Below, in pieces: positions 30,001-45,000 of a stretch of DNA of 64,000 nucleotides. The notes under the pieces were generated by a model. The model made no database searches. It was not told the origin of the DNA and saw only the letters and a program-made list of their open reading frames with translations. The translations under genes were made by a program, and so were the position numbers. Origin of the DNA: Nautilus pompilius (taxonomy: Eukaryota > Mollusca > Cephalopoda > Nautilida > Nautilidae); NCBI GenBank assembly GCA_018389105.1, contig JACATO010000645.1, forward strand, positions 310,001-374,000, in the 5' to 3' direction. Position 1 is the first letter of the stretch; the number at the start of each line of letters is the position of its first letter.

Positions 30001-33000
30001 TTATTACTGCATGATGCTTACCAGGAATACATTTAAGTCTTTTCAAAATAGATGAGGGTCGCTTCATATCAGCCAGAAATTTGTAAAGGTCATCATCGCT
30101 GACTCTGTCACTCTCCTACAAACAAATCAAGAATAGTACAAAGTATAATTCTTTTGATGAAGTGTGTTAGTGCGTACTGGGCACCTCCATGACTGTTCTT
30201 TACTGTTTCAAGTAAATACATCCTTGTTACTTCAAAATTTTAACATGTATATGCACTAAACAAAACAACATAGGGCCTAAGACACATGACAATTCTATTG
30301 CCTCCAGTGCGTGCTGCATTTGGCTGGCTGTCTTTGAATCGGATGTAACCACAAAAGTTCCACTACTTTCAGGCAATTCCAATTTTCATAGCATTGGTCA
30401 AATTTAATATAAAACCTATTGCAAATATTCATATAATGAAATTACTGAACAATGAAAGCAAGGTACTTTGACAAATTAATGAGCAGCAGCAATACAAGCT
30501 GGAAGTTAAAATAGGAGTGGCTGCTAAACTTTGTAATACAGTGCACTGTCAGATTGGCAGAGGTAGAGAGACCAATTCAGTTCATGAAAGTAGACTATCA
30601 AGATAACATTTACATCACCTGTGTGGCTGACATAACCACACTATCTCAGCACATTCCATCTGGAATGAATTACTGCAGATCTGTGGGCCATACTGTACAA
30701 GATCAGCTACGCTTTGCTAATGTGCATCAGAATCCAGTATTTTATACACTCCTAACACCAACACATCTATTAGGAATAATTTGTTCTGGATTTTGGCAGA
30801 TTGGAGCCAGTTCTCTTCTCTGATAAGACTAAATTCAACCTTCAGTTTGCTGATGGTCATTTACACTTTTGGCAAGAACCAAACCAACATAACCCTGACT
30901 AATTTGCTAAAGAGAGACCATTTTAGGGTGGTAATGTTTGGGATGCTGCATAATGTGACCACAAAAGTGAACTGATTCTCTGTCAAGGAATGTTATAGGC
31001 CATCGCTACCTGGATGAGGTCATTAGACCTGTTGCTGTTTGTATGAAAGTCACATTAATCAATTCATCTTCATGGACAATAATGCAAAAGCCTATTATGC
31101 AAAAACAGTCAAACAACCTTTAAAAGAAAATATATCCAGTGTCTTCCATGGTTTTCTCATCTTCCCCAACCTAAATTCTGTGCTCCTGGACCATTCTGAA
31201 ACTGCATCAAGCTGTGACATGCTAAGACAAAACTGACATATGTCTGGTGAACAATATGAGCAGCAGGTGCAATACAAACCAGAAGTGGCCATACATGCTA
31301 CCAAAGGCCATGTGACTTTACAGGAGTGTCATATCCTTCTCTGTATAATTTTGAACATAGGAGTAACTTTAATGGAAAGCAAACTTTATTTTGACATAAA
31401 AAGTTATACAGAACACCTATTACAGAGAAATGAATTTTTTATAAGTCAAATAAAGCTTATGTCATTAAAGCATTTTTTCCTGTATAAAAACAAGAAAGTT
31501 ATGAATAAATAAGATAAGGGTGGAGTATATTAAAAAGAAAGTTTACACATAAATAGTGGTGGAATAATGGAGGTATGGACACACTAACAGAATATCAAAA
31601 TAAATGTAAAAATCTATTCATTGATAAGCATTGTGTAAATAGACATTAAAAAAAAACGTTTATATCTTTAGACCACATAAAAATTACTTTTAATATAAGG
31701 AGTGGTGCTTGATTAATTTTTTTAAAAAATAAAAAATTCTGACATATTAACCTGTTTAAAAAAACTTGAAACAGTAAGAGTGACTGGGCTGAAGCTATCC
31801 AAGCTCGATCCCAGATCATCTGGTGACCAACTCCTCCTCTTCTCATATCCTGGCCTCCCTCTGTCCAAGGATCCTCTCCGAATGAGTGAATCATCACGAG
31901 GACGTCTCCGAAAGCTTTCATACTGAGGTGCACTGGCCCCACTTCTCCTGTCTTTTAATAATAAATAATTTATTATTAAATATTAGCAGTTCAATTAAAA
32001 CAACCTATTAAAGTTTTTCTTCTTCCTGTTTCAGTTGAGAGCATATCCAGGGTTACAGTTAACTCTTGTTACTGACATCATAATTTAAAAACAAAATTAT
32101 CAAAAGATTAAGTTATGTTCATCATCTGTACAAGAAACTCAAAATTAAACAGTGATAACCTTACTTTATTTAATAATATGTATGTACAATGTGTATTATC
32201 AAGTAGTACAAGAAAAATTTTTTTATTAGTTCCTTTGAACAGAAAATTTGTTTTATTAGGTGTTTATTATTCTATCTCAGTTCCACACACACCCTGTTCA
32301 TTATTTAAAATAAATTTTGCATTTCTGTTGTTTTTCTTCATGTCTGAATAAGATGTGTAACATAACACTTTGAAACACACACACACACACACACACAACA
32401 TACTCCTGATAGACTCCTCAGCTGTGTGCTATCCTTCAACAGGTTTCAGCCCATCATTCACAGATCCAACTACAAATTAAACTTTATTAACTTTTAAAGA
32501 CTAACACCAAAGAGAGTTTATCAGTTTTTGAATAGTTATAATTAACTAATACTATTGAAATGATGTTATTTACAGTCTATAGTCTAACATTACAAAATGG
32601 CTTATTTGACTAAAATAATATTATCTTGAAATAAACTGTTGTTTCTGTATTACTCAGCACAGGTAAGCCTTGTGACAAAGTACCTTCTTCTAACCCTTTG
32701 TACCACAAATTCATATCATATCAACCCCATGTTTTGCATTATAAGTGTTTTGACTAAAATACAGACATTTCAACACAAATATTAAATAGTGCTTCTAGTT
32801 GACTCCAGGTGGTATAAGGTTAAACCTAGCAAGGTAATATGGAGACTTGTTATTCATTTCCTCAGAAGAATATTGAAAACATTTCATTCCTTGCACTAAT
32901 GGAAAAAAATTCTACTGCTACAACTTTATTTTAAATTTTGTTTCAAACTAGTAAAAACAGCACGATTACTTCCACTCTGAAGGCAGTAAAAACCAAAATC

Positions 33001-36000
33001 TCCTTAAGTATATGAAATGTTTTTTTTTTTTTATTACTGATAACTAAGAAAATATTCACAAAATGCACAATTTTGAAAATCAATCCATAAGGACGACAAT
33101 CTTCAATTCCAAGCGGTTGTAATGGCTAACATGTCCAACAACTTGACACATTTTCTTAACCATTAAAAATATAGGAATTTTAATTCTGATTCCATGTAGT
33201 TTTTTAATGTTTAGGGTTATGACAAGAAAAATGTTAAAAGAATTAGTATTTTATGAAACAACAAAAAAGTTATCAAAAAGAAAAATTACCTCTAAACATA
33301 CCAAGCCAATTACTGATTTCTGCAGGCATTAAAAAAACAAAAACAACAATAACAAAAATCTATCCAAATAAGATAGATACCTAAACTTGCTGCACGTGAC
33401 ATTTCTGGTTCAGGTTTTTCTGGAGTACCAACTGATAAATCTCGCTCCAGGCTGCTGGCACCACTCACAATGTTCATCAAATAGATGGCTGTCCATGCAA
33501 ATGGCATGCGATACTTCCCAAGTCTTTCACAGAACTGTGCTGCATTTGTCTTGTGTTTTTCTTCCTTCATCTATTAAAAATAAAATAAGTTGTTTAACTT
33601 AATTTAACTCGTAAACTTTTCTAAAATCCACAAAAAAAAAATAAGTAAAAATGATCTAGAAATGTAAAATACACTGATTAAAATAATATATTTTAATTTA
33701 AATTGTAAGAATTTACTGAGAAACAAACTAGCAGTGTGTAGCCAATTCTGGACAGTTTGGTGAGAGACAAGTTCCACACACATACTACCATTCATTCTAA
33801 ACAGAATGTGCCAAGAGAGTACATGACATTGAGCCAGATAGATCACATAATGGCTATTGTGATTAGTAGTACTGCTGTGGTGCTTCCTGCCAAGCTTTCA
33901 TAAACTGAACTAGTCTCTCTCTACCTCTGTCAAAGTTGGCTAATAACACATTACGTTACAATGCTTAGCAGATACATATCTGTCAACTTCTAGTCCATGT
34001 AAGCATCACTGCTTGTCAGTAATTCATCACCACGGCACCATACTTCCTACATTTGGTAACTTCCTTTTGTGAACAAATGTGATTGGGTATAAAACCTTGC
34101 TATGCAAATCTGACATCAGCTGACAGTGCTGTGATTTTTGCAGATATATGCAACTCAGAAACAGAGTCACATGTAGCTCTTGGATCAAAAGAATTATCAC
34201 AACTTAAACCATAGATTGACAAAAACATCAAAGCAACTGTAAATATTCATACAATCAGCCTCAAAATATCCCTATATTGTTTTTTTTTCCAGTAAATAAA
34301 TGTTTTATCTGTCATGAATTTTCGTTATCATTTTTGATAGCAAGTTCCATAATACTAATAAATCTTATGGATGATTATTATAGCCATAAACTTATTTAAT
34401 GCCTTTGTTTCCTCTACTATGTCAAATTGCTCTCTCAAAGAACTGATTTGTTCATTGTTTGACATGATCAAACTTTATGATTTTGCTGATTTTGTTTTCA
34501 ATTTAGTAAAAATAGAAAACACTGCAGAACGAAATTAAACATTAAGGTAAAATAAATAAAATTAATATTTTCATGTTCATACCACAAATAATCAAATGAG
34601 CCTACCGTGTGAAAACACTAATTTGCCTTTTCAACACTTTATTGCTCAATGAAAATGCATTATCCAAAAAAAAGAGAGAAAAGATCAGGACCTTTGTATC
34701 ATTTCAGCATTCTAAAGAGGTATGACAGTAGGTGCCAAGAGTTTTCTTTGACAGGATTCTCAGAGTCATTCAAGTTTATCAGCAATGGCTAAAGAAGGAA
34801 AATTGTCTGCTATAAGGGGTAGAATGACAGACAAAAACATGTAGTGACAGAAAGATAAGGCAGGCAAATAGGCAGGAAAGTAAAGTCTAAACATCATCAA
34901 TAGATAAACTGACAGAGACATTCAATTGAGGGCAATGTCCAGTTGTGCCTTGCCAAGATTGTGGTAGTAAGAGACCACTGCATAAACCACTGATCACAAT
35001 TATCAACATGAAAAAATGCCTTGTGAGGTAAGCACATACCTTGGACGACGACTGGTGATCTGGTCTGACAAATCATGCTTTACCCATTTTTTCACAGATT
35101 GCAAACAACAGATTTGGAGAAAGCCACACAAATCGCTCAACCCCTCTTGTATGGTCACAACTGTCCAGGCGTCTGGTGGTAGAGCCATGGTTTGGGGGAT
35201 GCTTTTCTAGCATACTCTGGGCTCTTTCCTTTAGAAGGTAGAATGGATGACAAAGTCTACCACTGCATCATTTCCAATCAGGTGCATCCAAGGATGCTTC
35301 ATGTGTAATGTGTACCTTGACAAGTACAGCTACTTCCAAGGTGACAATGCTTCCATCCACCATGCTCATATTGTGCAGTCATAGTTTGAGAAACATGAAG
35401 ATTTCAAATATCTCCTATGATCAGCAAAATCCATGGATCTCAATCCAATTGAGCATTATGGGATTAATATGAAAGACATTTGCCATAACAATCCTACCTT
35501 GTTCCATGCATTGCATAAAATATTAATAAATGAATGAAAAAATAAATATCCTCAAGACACCTTTTAGCACCTGGTGAATTCTATGTCACATCATGACAGT
35601 TATTCAAGCAAAAGATGGCCCAACTTGCTAATTAACCAACAAAACAGCCCCATACTTTTACATTTCCATCAGTCATACTTCATTATAAGACAAAGTTCTC
35701 TGGGCTTCTAACATAGAACCAAATATTTCAAATCTACTCATCCCATCACAATACATTGCCCAAAAGTATAGTTCTGTTGCTTTTTCTAAGTACCATGTCT
35801 AAGCTGGAGCTTTTTAGCTAATCAATCAATCCAGCCTCTCTTAATCACTGGTGATAAAGAAATTACTATGTGCTAAGAAGTTAATTAGCTTCTTGTCTTA
35901 AGAAAGTTCATGCTCAACTTTCAAACCAGCAACCTATTTTTCCATTTCATGTTTATTCTTTTTTCTCCGCCTATAAATAGTTGTTCACACAAAGCCTTGT

Positions 36001-39000
36001 GTCGCTCCAACTTCCTTTACAATTTTCTGTTGGAAGTCAGCTGCTTTCTGAAGAGCAATTATGGAAGAAATTTAGTTTTTAGGTAAAATTTTTATTTTCC
36101 AAACAAAGCAATAAATGAGGTTTATTTACATTTATACAAAGGCATATTATGAGTTAACAATTATTCAAATTAGTAGTCAGAAATAATAATGAATAAACAT
36201 GTTATCATACTTTTCAGTAAAAACTAAATTTATCACTCAAAATTAACTGGCTTGGTCCATAATTATGCAAAACAACTTAAACTGATATTAGTGGTTAATG
36301 TTCTGATAATGATTCAACTAATTTTCCTGTTTTTTATGCTGAGAAAATGTATTTTCATTGACAAAGTGCTGAACATAAGTTTTTCCTTAAATTCTATCTG
36401 AATTAGTAGGAAACAGAGAATTAATGCAAGTGAATATGCAACAAGCTATGTGCTCTAAAGTCTGAATAAAGGCATAAATGAAACAAATAGTATAAGGACA
36501 GTGCACTGATATTTCATAAAGTCTCAGATTTTGCTGTGTTGAAACAGATTAAATATAATCATAGCATGTATAATTTAGAGTCAGAATTAACAATAATCAC
36601 ACCTTGTCCTCTTTCATATAAGGCTCAGCACACTCATTGATGTCACCTTGTTGCAACACTTTCTCTAGCTGTTAATAGAAAAAAATAAACAAAGATATTT
36701 TGAAGTTTAAATACTATGAAGCATAATAATAAAGTCTTCAACCCATTAAGCTTAGCAATGTAACAGGAACATTGGGTTTTAGGTCCTCTCTTACAATGTA
36801 ATGAGTTTAAAAGAAATTCCCATTTTTCTTTCAAACATTAGTGAAACTAACAAAATTCACCAATGACTGATATTTGTATAAAATATTGTAATTATCTCAT
36901 ACATACTGAGAATATCTAACAAAATTAAGTATGCTTTGAGTACTGGTCTGACAATTTAGCATTGCTTTATATACTCTAAAATACAATTTAGAATAAAAAG
37001 AATCAATATTTGAGCTCCTGGATTGTTGACACAGGGTAGGGAGGATATCTTTTAAGACAAGTACTGAATGAACTATAATAAAACTTTACACAACTCAAGC
37101 ATATACTTTCAAAAATATTAACCTCCATAAAATGAAAAAGATGACAACCAAATATTCATTCAATTTTATATTATGTGAATTTTGATATGAAATGTTTAAC
37201 ACCAACAATGAGCTTTTCTTCAATTACCAGATGACTTCATGAAATACCAACATTACTTTGTTTTTCTTAAATAACCACTAAAATATGGATACTGCATTTT
37301 ATACAAAAGTTTTTGACTTGAAGTTGAAACAACATCCAGTATTTAACTGAAACATGCAACAAAGTAATCAAGGATAATGATAAAACTCCATTATGAAATT
37401 TAAAAAAAAAATCAAGATTTTCAAATCTCTCTAGTCACATCAGTGTTTCAGTCAGTCAGTGATTGCTCTTGAGGCCACGAGTTTTGTCAAGTCCAGTTTG
37501 GAAAATTCTCTATATTTTATGCAAATTCCATCAAAGTTAAACTCAGCCAGTTTCCCACACTTCTTGTTCACAGCACATGAAATGGCTTCAAAAATAATGC
37601 AAAGAATCATATTTACATTACTTGATAATATTTTTTAATATATATAAAAAAGTTTAGCCACTCAAAACAAACTAATGCTCATAGATTTACCCTATATAAA
37701 ATATATATTAACCTGCAGATAGCATTTAGTGCAATGGTATGCCTTTAGGTAAATTGACAATACTATTGATCTAGTAAATCTTTTTTTACTGTCACAGTAA
37801 CATGCATCACGACTGTTCAGTAACAGCTTGGAGTCCAAAAACAATCAGATATACATTTTTCATTGGCCTATCAATTTTTGGAGCAATAACAGCAACAATT
37901 CACAGGGTTAATTAAAATTTTGAAATCTTTGCTGTGAAAATGTAAAAAAAAGATAAAAATCAGCCACCATTAAGTATTCAAGTAAAACCTTATTTGGAGG
38001 AAACTAATAAATTAATTTAATTCTTATATGGTGGAAATATCATTGTGACTTTCAGTAACGTTTTATTTGAAGTTTTATCATATACAAATATGGACATGTA
38101 TTTAAGATAACAATGAATAAGTAGACCCGGTATTTTGTTAGTCATCTGCAGCCATTAGATATACACAACTTTTAATTGTGATTTCTTATTTTGATTTTGT
38201 TGAAAACAATGTCATGTAGGGTTACAGCAGGTGTTTATGGAAAGCAACTGATTTAGCAATTCAAATACAATACCATATATTTAGCATACTTCTTGTCTAA
38301 TTGTATGTAGAAATATCATTAATGCATATTTCATATATATAATATTTATTATTATTTTTCTAGTTTGTCAAATATAATGTAAAGATCTTCCCAGTCTGCT
38401 TTCATGCAGAGATCATTTCAGTGGTTTTTCTTCTTCACCGTGTGCAATATTTGTAAATTGTGTCACAAACATGGCGGTGTGAGAGCGCTTAAGGAGGGAT
38501 ATTGAAAAAACACCACTGTTAAAGGGCCAATTCAAGAAACCCTTGTTAGCGCCTTTAGAGGTTAGTTGCTAGACATTTTGAGCTTTTTAAGGAAAGTGAA
38601 AGTAATAGAGCAGATACAATAAAGTAATGGTGTCTGTGTCTACTGGAAGAGCAACAAAGCAAATCTGACTAGATGTGAAAGGGATAGAGAGAAAGATGCT
38701 TATATGTGCCCCCTTGACAGTCAAGTGTGCATTTGGTGGCAATCCACCAATTATTGGAAAATTTATGGATTTGAAGTCACAAATGTTTGCATAAAGCAGT
38801 TTAAAAAATTATATTAAAAGAGTAACAAAAATAAAAAACAAAATATTGAAAAGCAGACATAAGCAACTCGAGCACCCAAACCTTTTTAAATTCAAAAAAT
38901 ATTTCATTTGTAGTATAATCTGGTTTAGTCTCATGAAAATAAGATAAAAGCAACACACATACCCTAATAACAAGAAATACATCAGGTGAAGGATAGGTGA

Positions 39001-42000
39001 TGCTGAAAATACCGTAATGGCATTGAGTAGAAAGATCCTGGTGAGGTACGTGATTGCTGACCATCTTTTTTAAATGGTCTGGATTGAGATCAAAATAGAA
39101 ATTTTCTGAAATCTGAAATGAAAATCATAAAATATGCAGTTAAAAGATACTTTAGAATCAAAGTTTGTGAAAGTTCCAAATTTTTCTAATGAATAACAGT
39201 GAATATTACTTAACACAGGTTGAGAGGCTCTTGTCAAAACACCAGCAAACACCTGATTATAATTCAACTGATCAACTATAAACTAAGATATTTAAAAAAA
39301 AAAAGTTTATTTAAATTAATTAAAATTTATTCATGGTAAATGTTGCAGAAACAATTAGAAGAATATTTAACATTTATAAAGTTTCACTCAAAAGTTAAAA
39401 ATCCAAAAACCTTCACCAAGAATGATCAGTGAGATAGTGGAATCTGCATTTGCATTTCGGAACATTAAAAAAAAAAATCAAAATACTTGTTCCTTTTCTT
39501 TTATTTGCAATTAAATTTATCTGAAAGTATTTGTTTTGTGCCCTTTAAGAATTTAATAAAGAATTTCCATCAAAAGTATGCAACACACACACATACACAC
39601 ACATACAGATGGTGAGAAAGAGAGAGAAAGAGCATATTTCCATACTCTTAGAGAAATCTGGGCAGTAAGCTTCCTCATACAGATAATCATTCAACTATTT
39701 AAAAGACATTAATATACTCTAAAAAGTTACAACAACAACGCTGATTCTAATATTGGCTGGCTGATGTCCTTGCATGTTAATGGTGTCATCAGCCATATAA
39801 TTTTCTGTAAAGCACTGGCCCAAATTTTTGCATGACCTCAGGATTTTCTAATTTTGCTTCATAAAGTCTAATTAAACCTGTTGAATTTGCATAATAATGT
39901 TACAATAATGAATTGAAGTGCATACCACTTTATAGTTTTCCATTTACTCAATGGAAAAATAACCAAAATTGAAATATATTACAATTTGAAATCTAATGCA
40001 AATATAATTTCTAAAAAAGCCTCTTATTTGTTTAATTTTAGTTCTCAAAAATTTGATTCTTCATTTATTTTGCTGCTCTCTCTCTCTCTAGGTTACCAGA
40101 AGAAAAATCTGAAAGATTCTCAAAGTGATGAAATCATTCCTATTATAAATGTCAGTAACTCTAAAATAATTTGTTTTGCATAAGCTTATCCCAAATGATT
40201 TTACTTTGTAGGTACTAAAAATTTCAGTTTTGTTTAATTTAATGCTCTGAGGAATAAAGAATCTGAGAGTGAAAATTAAATCTCCTAGGCTTACCAAAGA
40301 TTACAGAAGAATTTAATTAAAGCATTTAAAATTTTAAAAAGTATAGAGTTGTTTTTTTAATGTCATCTCAGGTTTGCAAACTACATGGGTTCATGATGTA
40401 AACTGTATAAGTGTCAAAGTAGGCTGGACACTGATTTGAATAGATCAGGTTCTTTACAGATGTTAAAGCAATTTCCTTTACCTCTGCAAATTATATATAA
40501 TAAGACTTTTTTAAAAAAAAAACTTCTAATTTGCAATATTGTTTAAAATATAACTATCACATTTTTTAAAAATAAATTTATTTTAGAATGCACGTGAATG
40601 TCTTAATAGATTTTCTACTTGTTTTTAAGTGGGATTTAGAAGTATTCAAAAGCAGACATTTAGAAGTGATCATGAGTACCATGTCAAGATATATGTGCAT
40701 GATTTAAAGATAGATTTTATTCTATTTCTAGGGCAATGCAAAACATTTGACCATGACTGTATTGTGTGTGTGGCCATTAGACAATTGTTCACATTGGTCA
40801 CAATCACAAAATAGTTGTTTTCTAGATATGTGCACATGTCAATTTTTCACATTAAAGCAAACCCTGTGGTTGATTCTATAGAAAGTCTACATACTCAGCC
40901 ACATCATCACATTCACTGTAATTATTCAAATGCTGACAAGATGCTAAGGTTATTTGACAAAACAATAGTATAATTGGAAGCTACAAACTTGCACAACCTC
41001 TTCTTAGGTTGCTGCCTTCCACGATGTCCACAGATCAACAACAATAAACACAAACCATGGAACCAATTTCAACAAAATGCCCAGAGACATACCAAGATTA
41101 AGTCAGCTGCATACATCATAAAATAGCTACAGCACTTGTGAGACTGGTTAATCATTACCACTTCACTCATATATCATTGACATTGGAATCAAGGTCAACC
41201 TGAGTGTAACAACAGTTAAGCAAGCTTGGCTCCAATGGTGCCAACAGCACAGGATTTGATCTCAGCAATGAACAGTACTACTCTGTAATGAATCTAGTTT
41301 TTGGCTCAAATTCAATGTTTAACTAAGCACTACAGAGATGGACATTAATCGTCTGTCTGTGTACATAATACCAACTGATTTGGTAAAGGAAACGTTAATC
41401 TATTTTTGATTGTAACATCAATTTATTAATACTGTTTAATTAAGGTTTATACAATCAACTAATATCAATGGATTGCTTTGGATAAGTAGAAATTGTGACA
41501 GACAGTAAAGTCCAGCAGAATAAAATCCAAAATTATAAAAGAAATGAAACATTTAAAAGAACCAGATACAACAAAACTGCATTTAAAAAATGCCAATTAA
41601 CTCACCTTTTTCTTCTCCTTTGCATCATACAATGCCAAAGATGCAAAAATTGGCTCTATTTCCAAGTCCAACCTACAAATTAACCAAGTATCAGTCATTG
41701 CCAGTTTCTTTTTAAATGCCTTTTTTTTTTCATTAAATAAAATCATTAATGTTTTTCAAAAAATTCTTTAAAAATCACTTACTTTAATTGTAAGCATTTT
41801 ACCAAAAGTTTGTGACCAAAATGTTCCTGTGGAATATCAGGTTGGATCCTTCTTTCCACAATTTCTTCCTAAAACAGATTTATTTTTACATGTATATACA
41901 CACAAATACATATAGAAACTTGGTTCAAGATATAAATTTAAACTACAAATTTGTTTTTACAATAAATACAGTATGAAATAGTATCAGGGTCCTGTCTAGA

Positions 42001-45000
42001 GAAATCCTATCAAGACAGACACAGTGCTAGGATTCACCCTGATGTATGTACAAACAAACATCTAAAAAGACCCTTCCACCTTTTTAAAACTTCTCCATAT
42101 ATTTTATACCATTATGCTTCCTAAATCAATTCTAAATTGATATGTATCTGGTACTGTTCATGCAAAAAGTCAGGACTACTGGTCAAGCTATCACTGTCAG
42201 TAAGAGTCCTAAGTATGTCAAGCTGACAATGAGAAGCAGATCAAAGAAAAAGAAAGAATGAAGAGTATTTGGTATTACAGGCAAGTCTTAGAGTCATATG
42301 GGGGGGGGGGGTGGTTTAATGAAACTTCTTTAGAAGACTCCCCAGGTTCCTCCAGCTTGTACATTTTTTTGTCTGTGTTCTATCTCCAGTAGCCATCTTG
42401 AAGGCGATTCACAGTAGTAGTTGAACAAAAGAACAATTTCATCAAAAGTTGCTGAGGAAAAAATAAAGCAGCAAATTGAAAGAAAAAAAATGTTCCAGTG
42501 CCAACAAAGGAAGTAAAGGGCAGGTCAGCAGCCATCCTGGCCTTTAACTGAAGTATGCTTTAAGAGAAAAAATAAATGCAGACAGTTTCAAGGGATCCAT
42601 TAATGCAAAGTGGCAGAAAACCATGTTATAAGTCAACTCATCAATACATGTAAGACAAGCTCCTAGGAACTGCAGAGGAGCACAAACCAAAATTAAGATT
42701 GACTGAACGAAGGTATACCACGTAAAATGAATTGATGGTTTTGTCAAAGTAAATACTGAAGAAACCACAGAGCACCTTTTCCAAAAAAGAAAGATAAGGA
42801 CAGTTAAAGAATCATGAAAGTTTCACTGACTGTGGCCATAATTTCTTTCCATTTTCAAATTAATTGCTAGTGAAGCCAAATGACTGGGATTAAATACAGG
42901 TTATCAGTATCTGAATGAAAATCCCAGCAAGCAGTCTAGCACAGCCAATGATAACTGTCTTTTCTTAGAATAGTGGCAGACTATTCAAATTGAGTGCAAT
43001 TAAATCTCTGGTAAAGAATTTTCTTTAATGCATTTGTAAACCACAAAAACATGCATAGAAACGTGTACCACAAATGGGTGAATCCCCAATAATGGCCTCT
43101 TTCAAATAGCAAAGACTGTTAGTGTGCCATACTGGAGAAAAAAACAGAAAATTTCATTGAAACTATAAATAAACAAACCTCTCTGTGCTGTCCAAGAAGT
43201 GTTGGGTGGTGGGGTGGGGAGAGATTGAGGCAAATTTGAATTAACAGAATTGAAAAATCTGAGAGCTTGAAAAACTACATTTGGATCGATGCTTTGTGCT
43301 GACAAAATTGAGAAACTACAGAAGCAGCAGTGTAAGCTGGTGCATGTGAATTCCAAGAGCAAGATCGGTGGTCACTGATTCCTGTTTTAAGTTTCAAGAA
43401 GTCTAGGCTGGACAATGGTTTCCCTCTTCTATATCATTTCTGGTCTGGAAATTGGTCATTACTCTGCTTACAATACACAGTAAACTACCAGATTTGCTAA
43501 CCTTTCTCACCGACTTCATCTACTCAATTTCTTTTCACAACTCCAAACGTTTGCATGCTGTCAACTACTGTGAATCCATCTGACCTGCAATTATATTTAT
43601 ACCTCGAAAATGCTGAGATCACATGATAAAGCAGTGAGCTGCAAAGTAACAGGAAAATTATTCTAAAAACTTAAAAATAATAAAACAAAAAATAGTTTTG
43701 CTGATAAAGGCAATATTAATGTTATTACTGACCTCATCTTGAGGAGGATACAAGCTATAGATAGAATCTTGCCGATTTTGTTGCCTTTGTATTTCATTAC
43801 TACGATCAACGTCATCTGCAGGTATGCGGTCAAACAGAGAATTGATCAGAGGGTCTGCCACGCTCTGTTTCAGATCAAAAATACTGCTGGCCCATGAACC
43901 TCGTGGGGTATCATTCATATGAAGAGATTGACGTTTTGGAGAATTATCCTTAAAAAAAAATTAAATAAATAAATAAATATTTTTAATTAGATAAAACAAA
44001 TAAAAAATAATGTAGTATAGCATAAACAATTTTTTACATCACAAAGCAGTCTTTGTTTCTTATCTCCATCAGATATTCTTTAATTATTCAACAAAAAGTC
44101 CCTATATTCAAATTTTTAAAAAAAACAAACTTTTAGAAGACCAAAAAATTAATTCTTTAAACAGTAGTTACAGAGAATTCCAAAGTCGGCAGTATATAAC
44201 ATAAAACATTTTTAATGCATAGTTTTATCTGTAGCATTCATAAGTTATATTTCTAGTTAATCAAACAGCATAAAGTTTTCAATAAGAAATGGTACTATAG
44301 GCATTGTTACCAGAGCAATATCCAAGTACACCATCAATTTTTTCTTTTATATAAAATATTTAAGTCTATGAGCTCTTATTCAAACTGGCAGATTAGAAAT
44401 ATTCAATCAGTCAGTATTCAAATGCATGAGAGCTAAAGACATTCTAGATAATATAAAAAATCAAATCCTTTCTCAAATAACTCCTTGCCAGCATAGCATT
44501 TCAAATTAAGGATTTATACAAAGGAACTAAAATTAGTTTATTTTTGTTGGATGCCCTAGTTAATTAATCCTAACATTCTGTTTATAGTTAAAATACATTG
44601 CTCTTCACATTAAAAATCTTAGTTAACAATTAACAATAACTCCTCGTCTGAAACTATATTTTCCAATCGAGTGTATCACAAACATGATGACAATTATAAT
44701 TTTATCTATTGTGGTAATTTTACATTTTTTTAGCTTTAAATTCCATTTTCCACTTAACTGACCAATATAGCAATTTTAAGATTAATTTAAATTTATTTCT
44801 ATTCTTTTCAGTATTAACACTAATATACAGTGCTCCAAAAATTTCAAAAAATTTGGTAGCTAGAAAAAAATGTGTTCAAGTGAGTTTTTTTGCCTTCTAA
44901 GAGGCCCAATGCTTGGTTAATTAACTAAGCATCCAAAGATTTCTTTTTATCCCTCACTCTGGTGTGTCTCATCATATTTTTTGCATAAGCAAAGCCTTAT

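Larger units (their letters stand above)
33571..36602 (-). other. DOCK intron 10
   Basis: Contains two Tc1/mariner relics, one on the minus strand near exon 11 (33700-34210) and one on the plus strand (34720-35660). The rest is AT-rich. Confidence 0.7.
39113..41605 (-). other. DOCK intron 8
   Basis: Contains a (CA)n then GA-rich microsatellite (39583-39635), a (CT)n tract (40076-40089) and a Tc1/mariner relic at 40870-41400. Otherwise AT-rich. Confidence 0.65.

Noticed and set aside
31646-31942. 98-codon minus-strand frame over exon 12
   Set aside because: Overlaps exon 12 in the wrong phase; the correct frame joins exons 11 and 13 and ends [10 protein letters not shown].
32375-32397. CRISPR-like or structured repeat array
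   Set aside because: Plain (CA)n microsatellite; there are no spaced direct repeats in this eukaryotic window.
33387-33602. Plus-strand open frame across exon 11
   Set aside because: Antisense shadow of a conserved DOCK exon.
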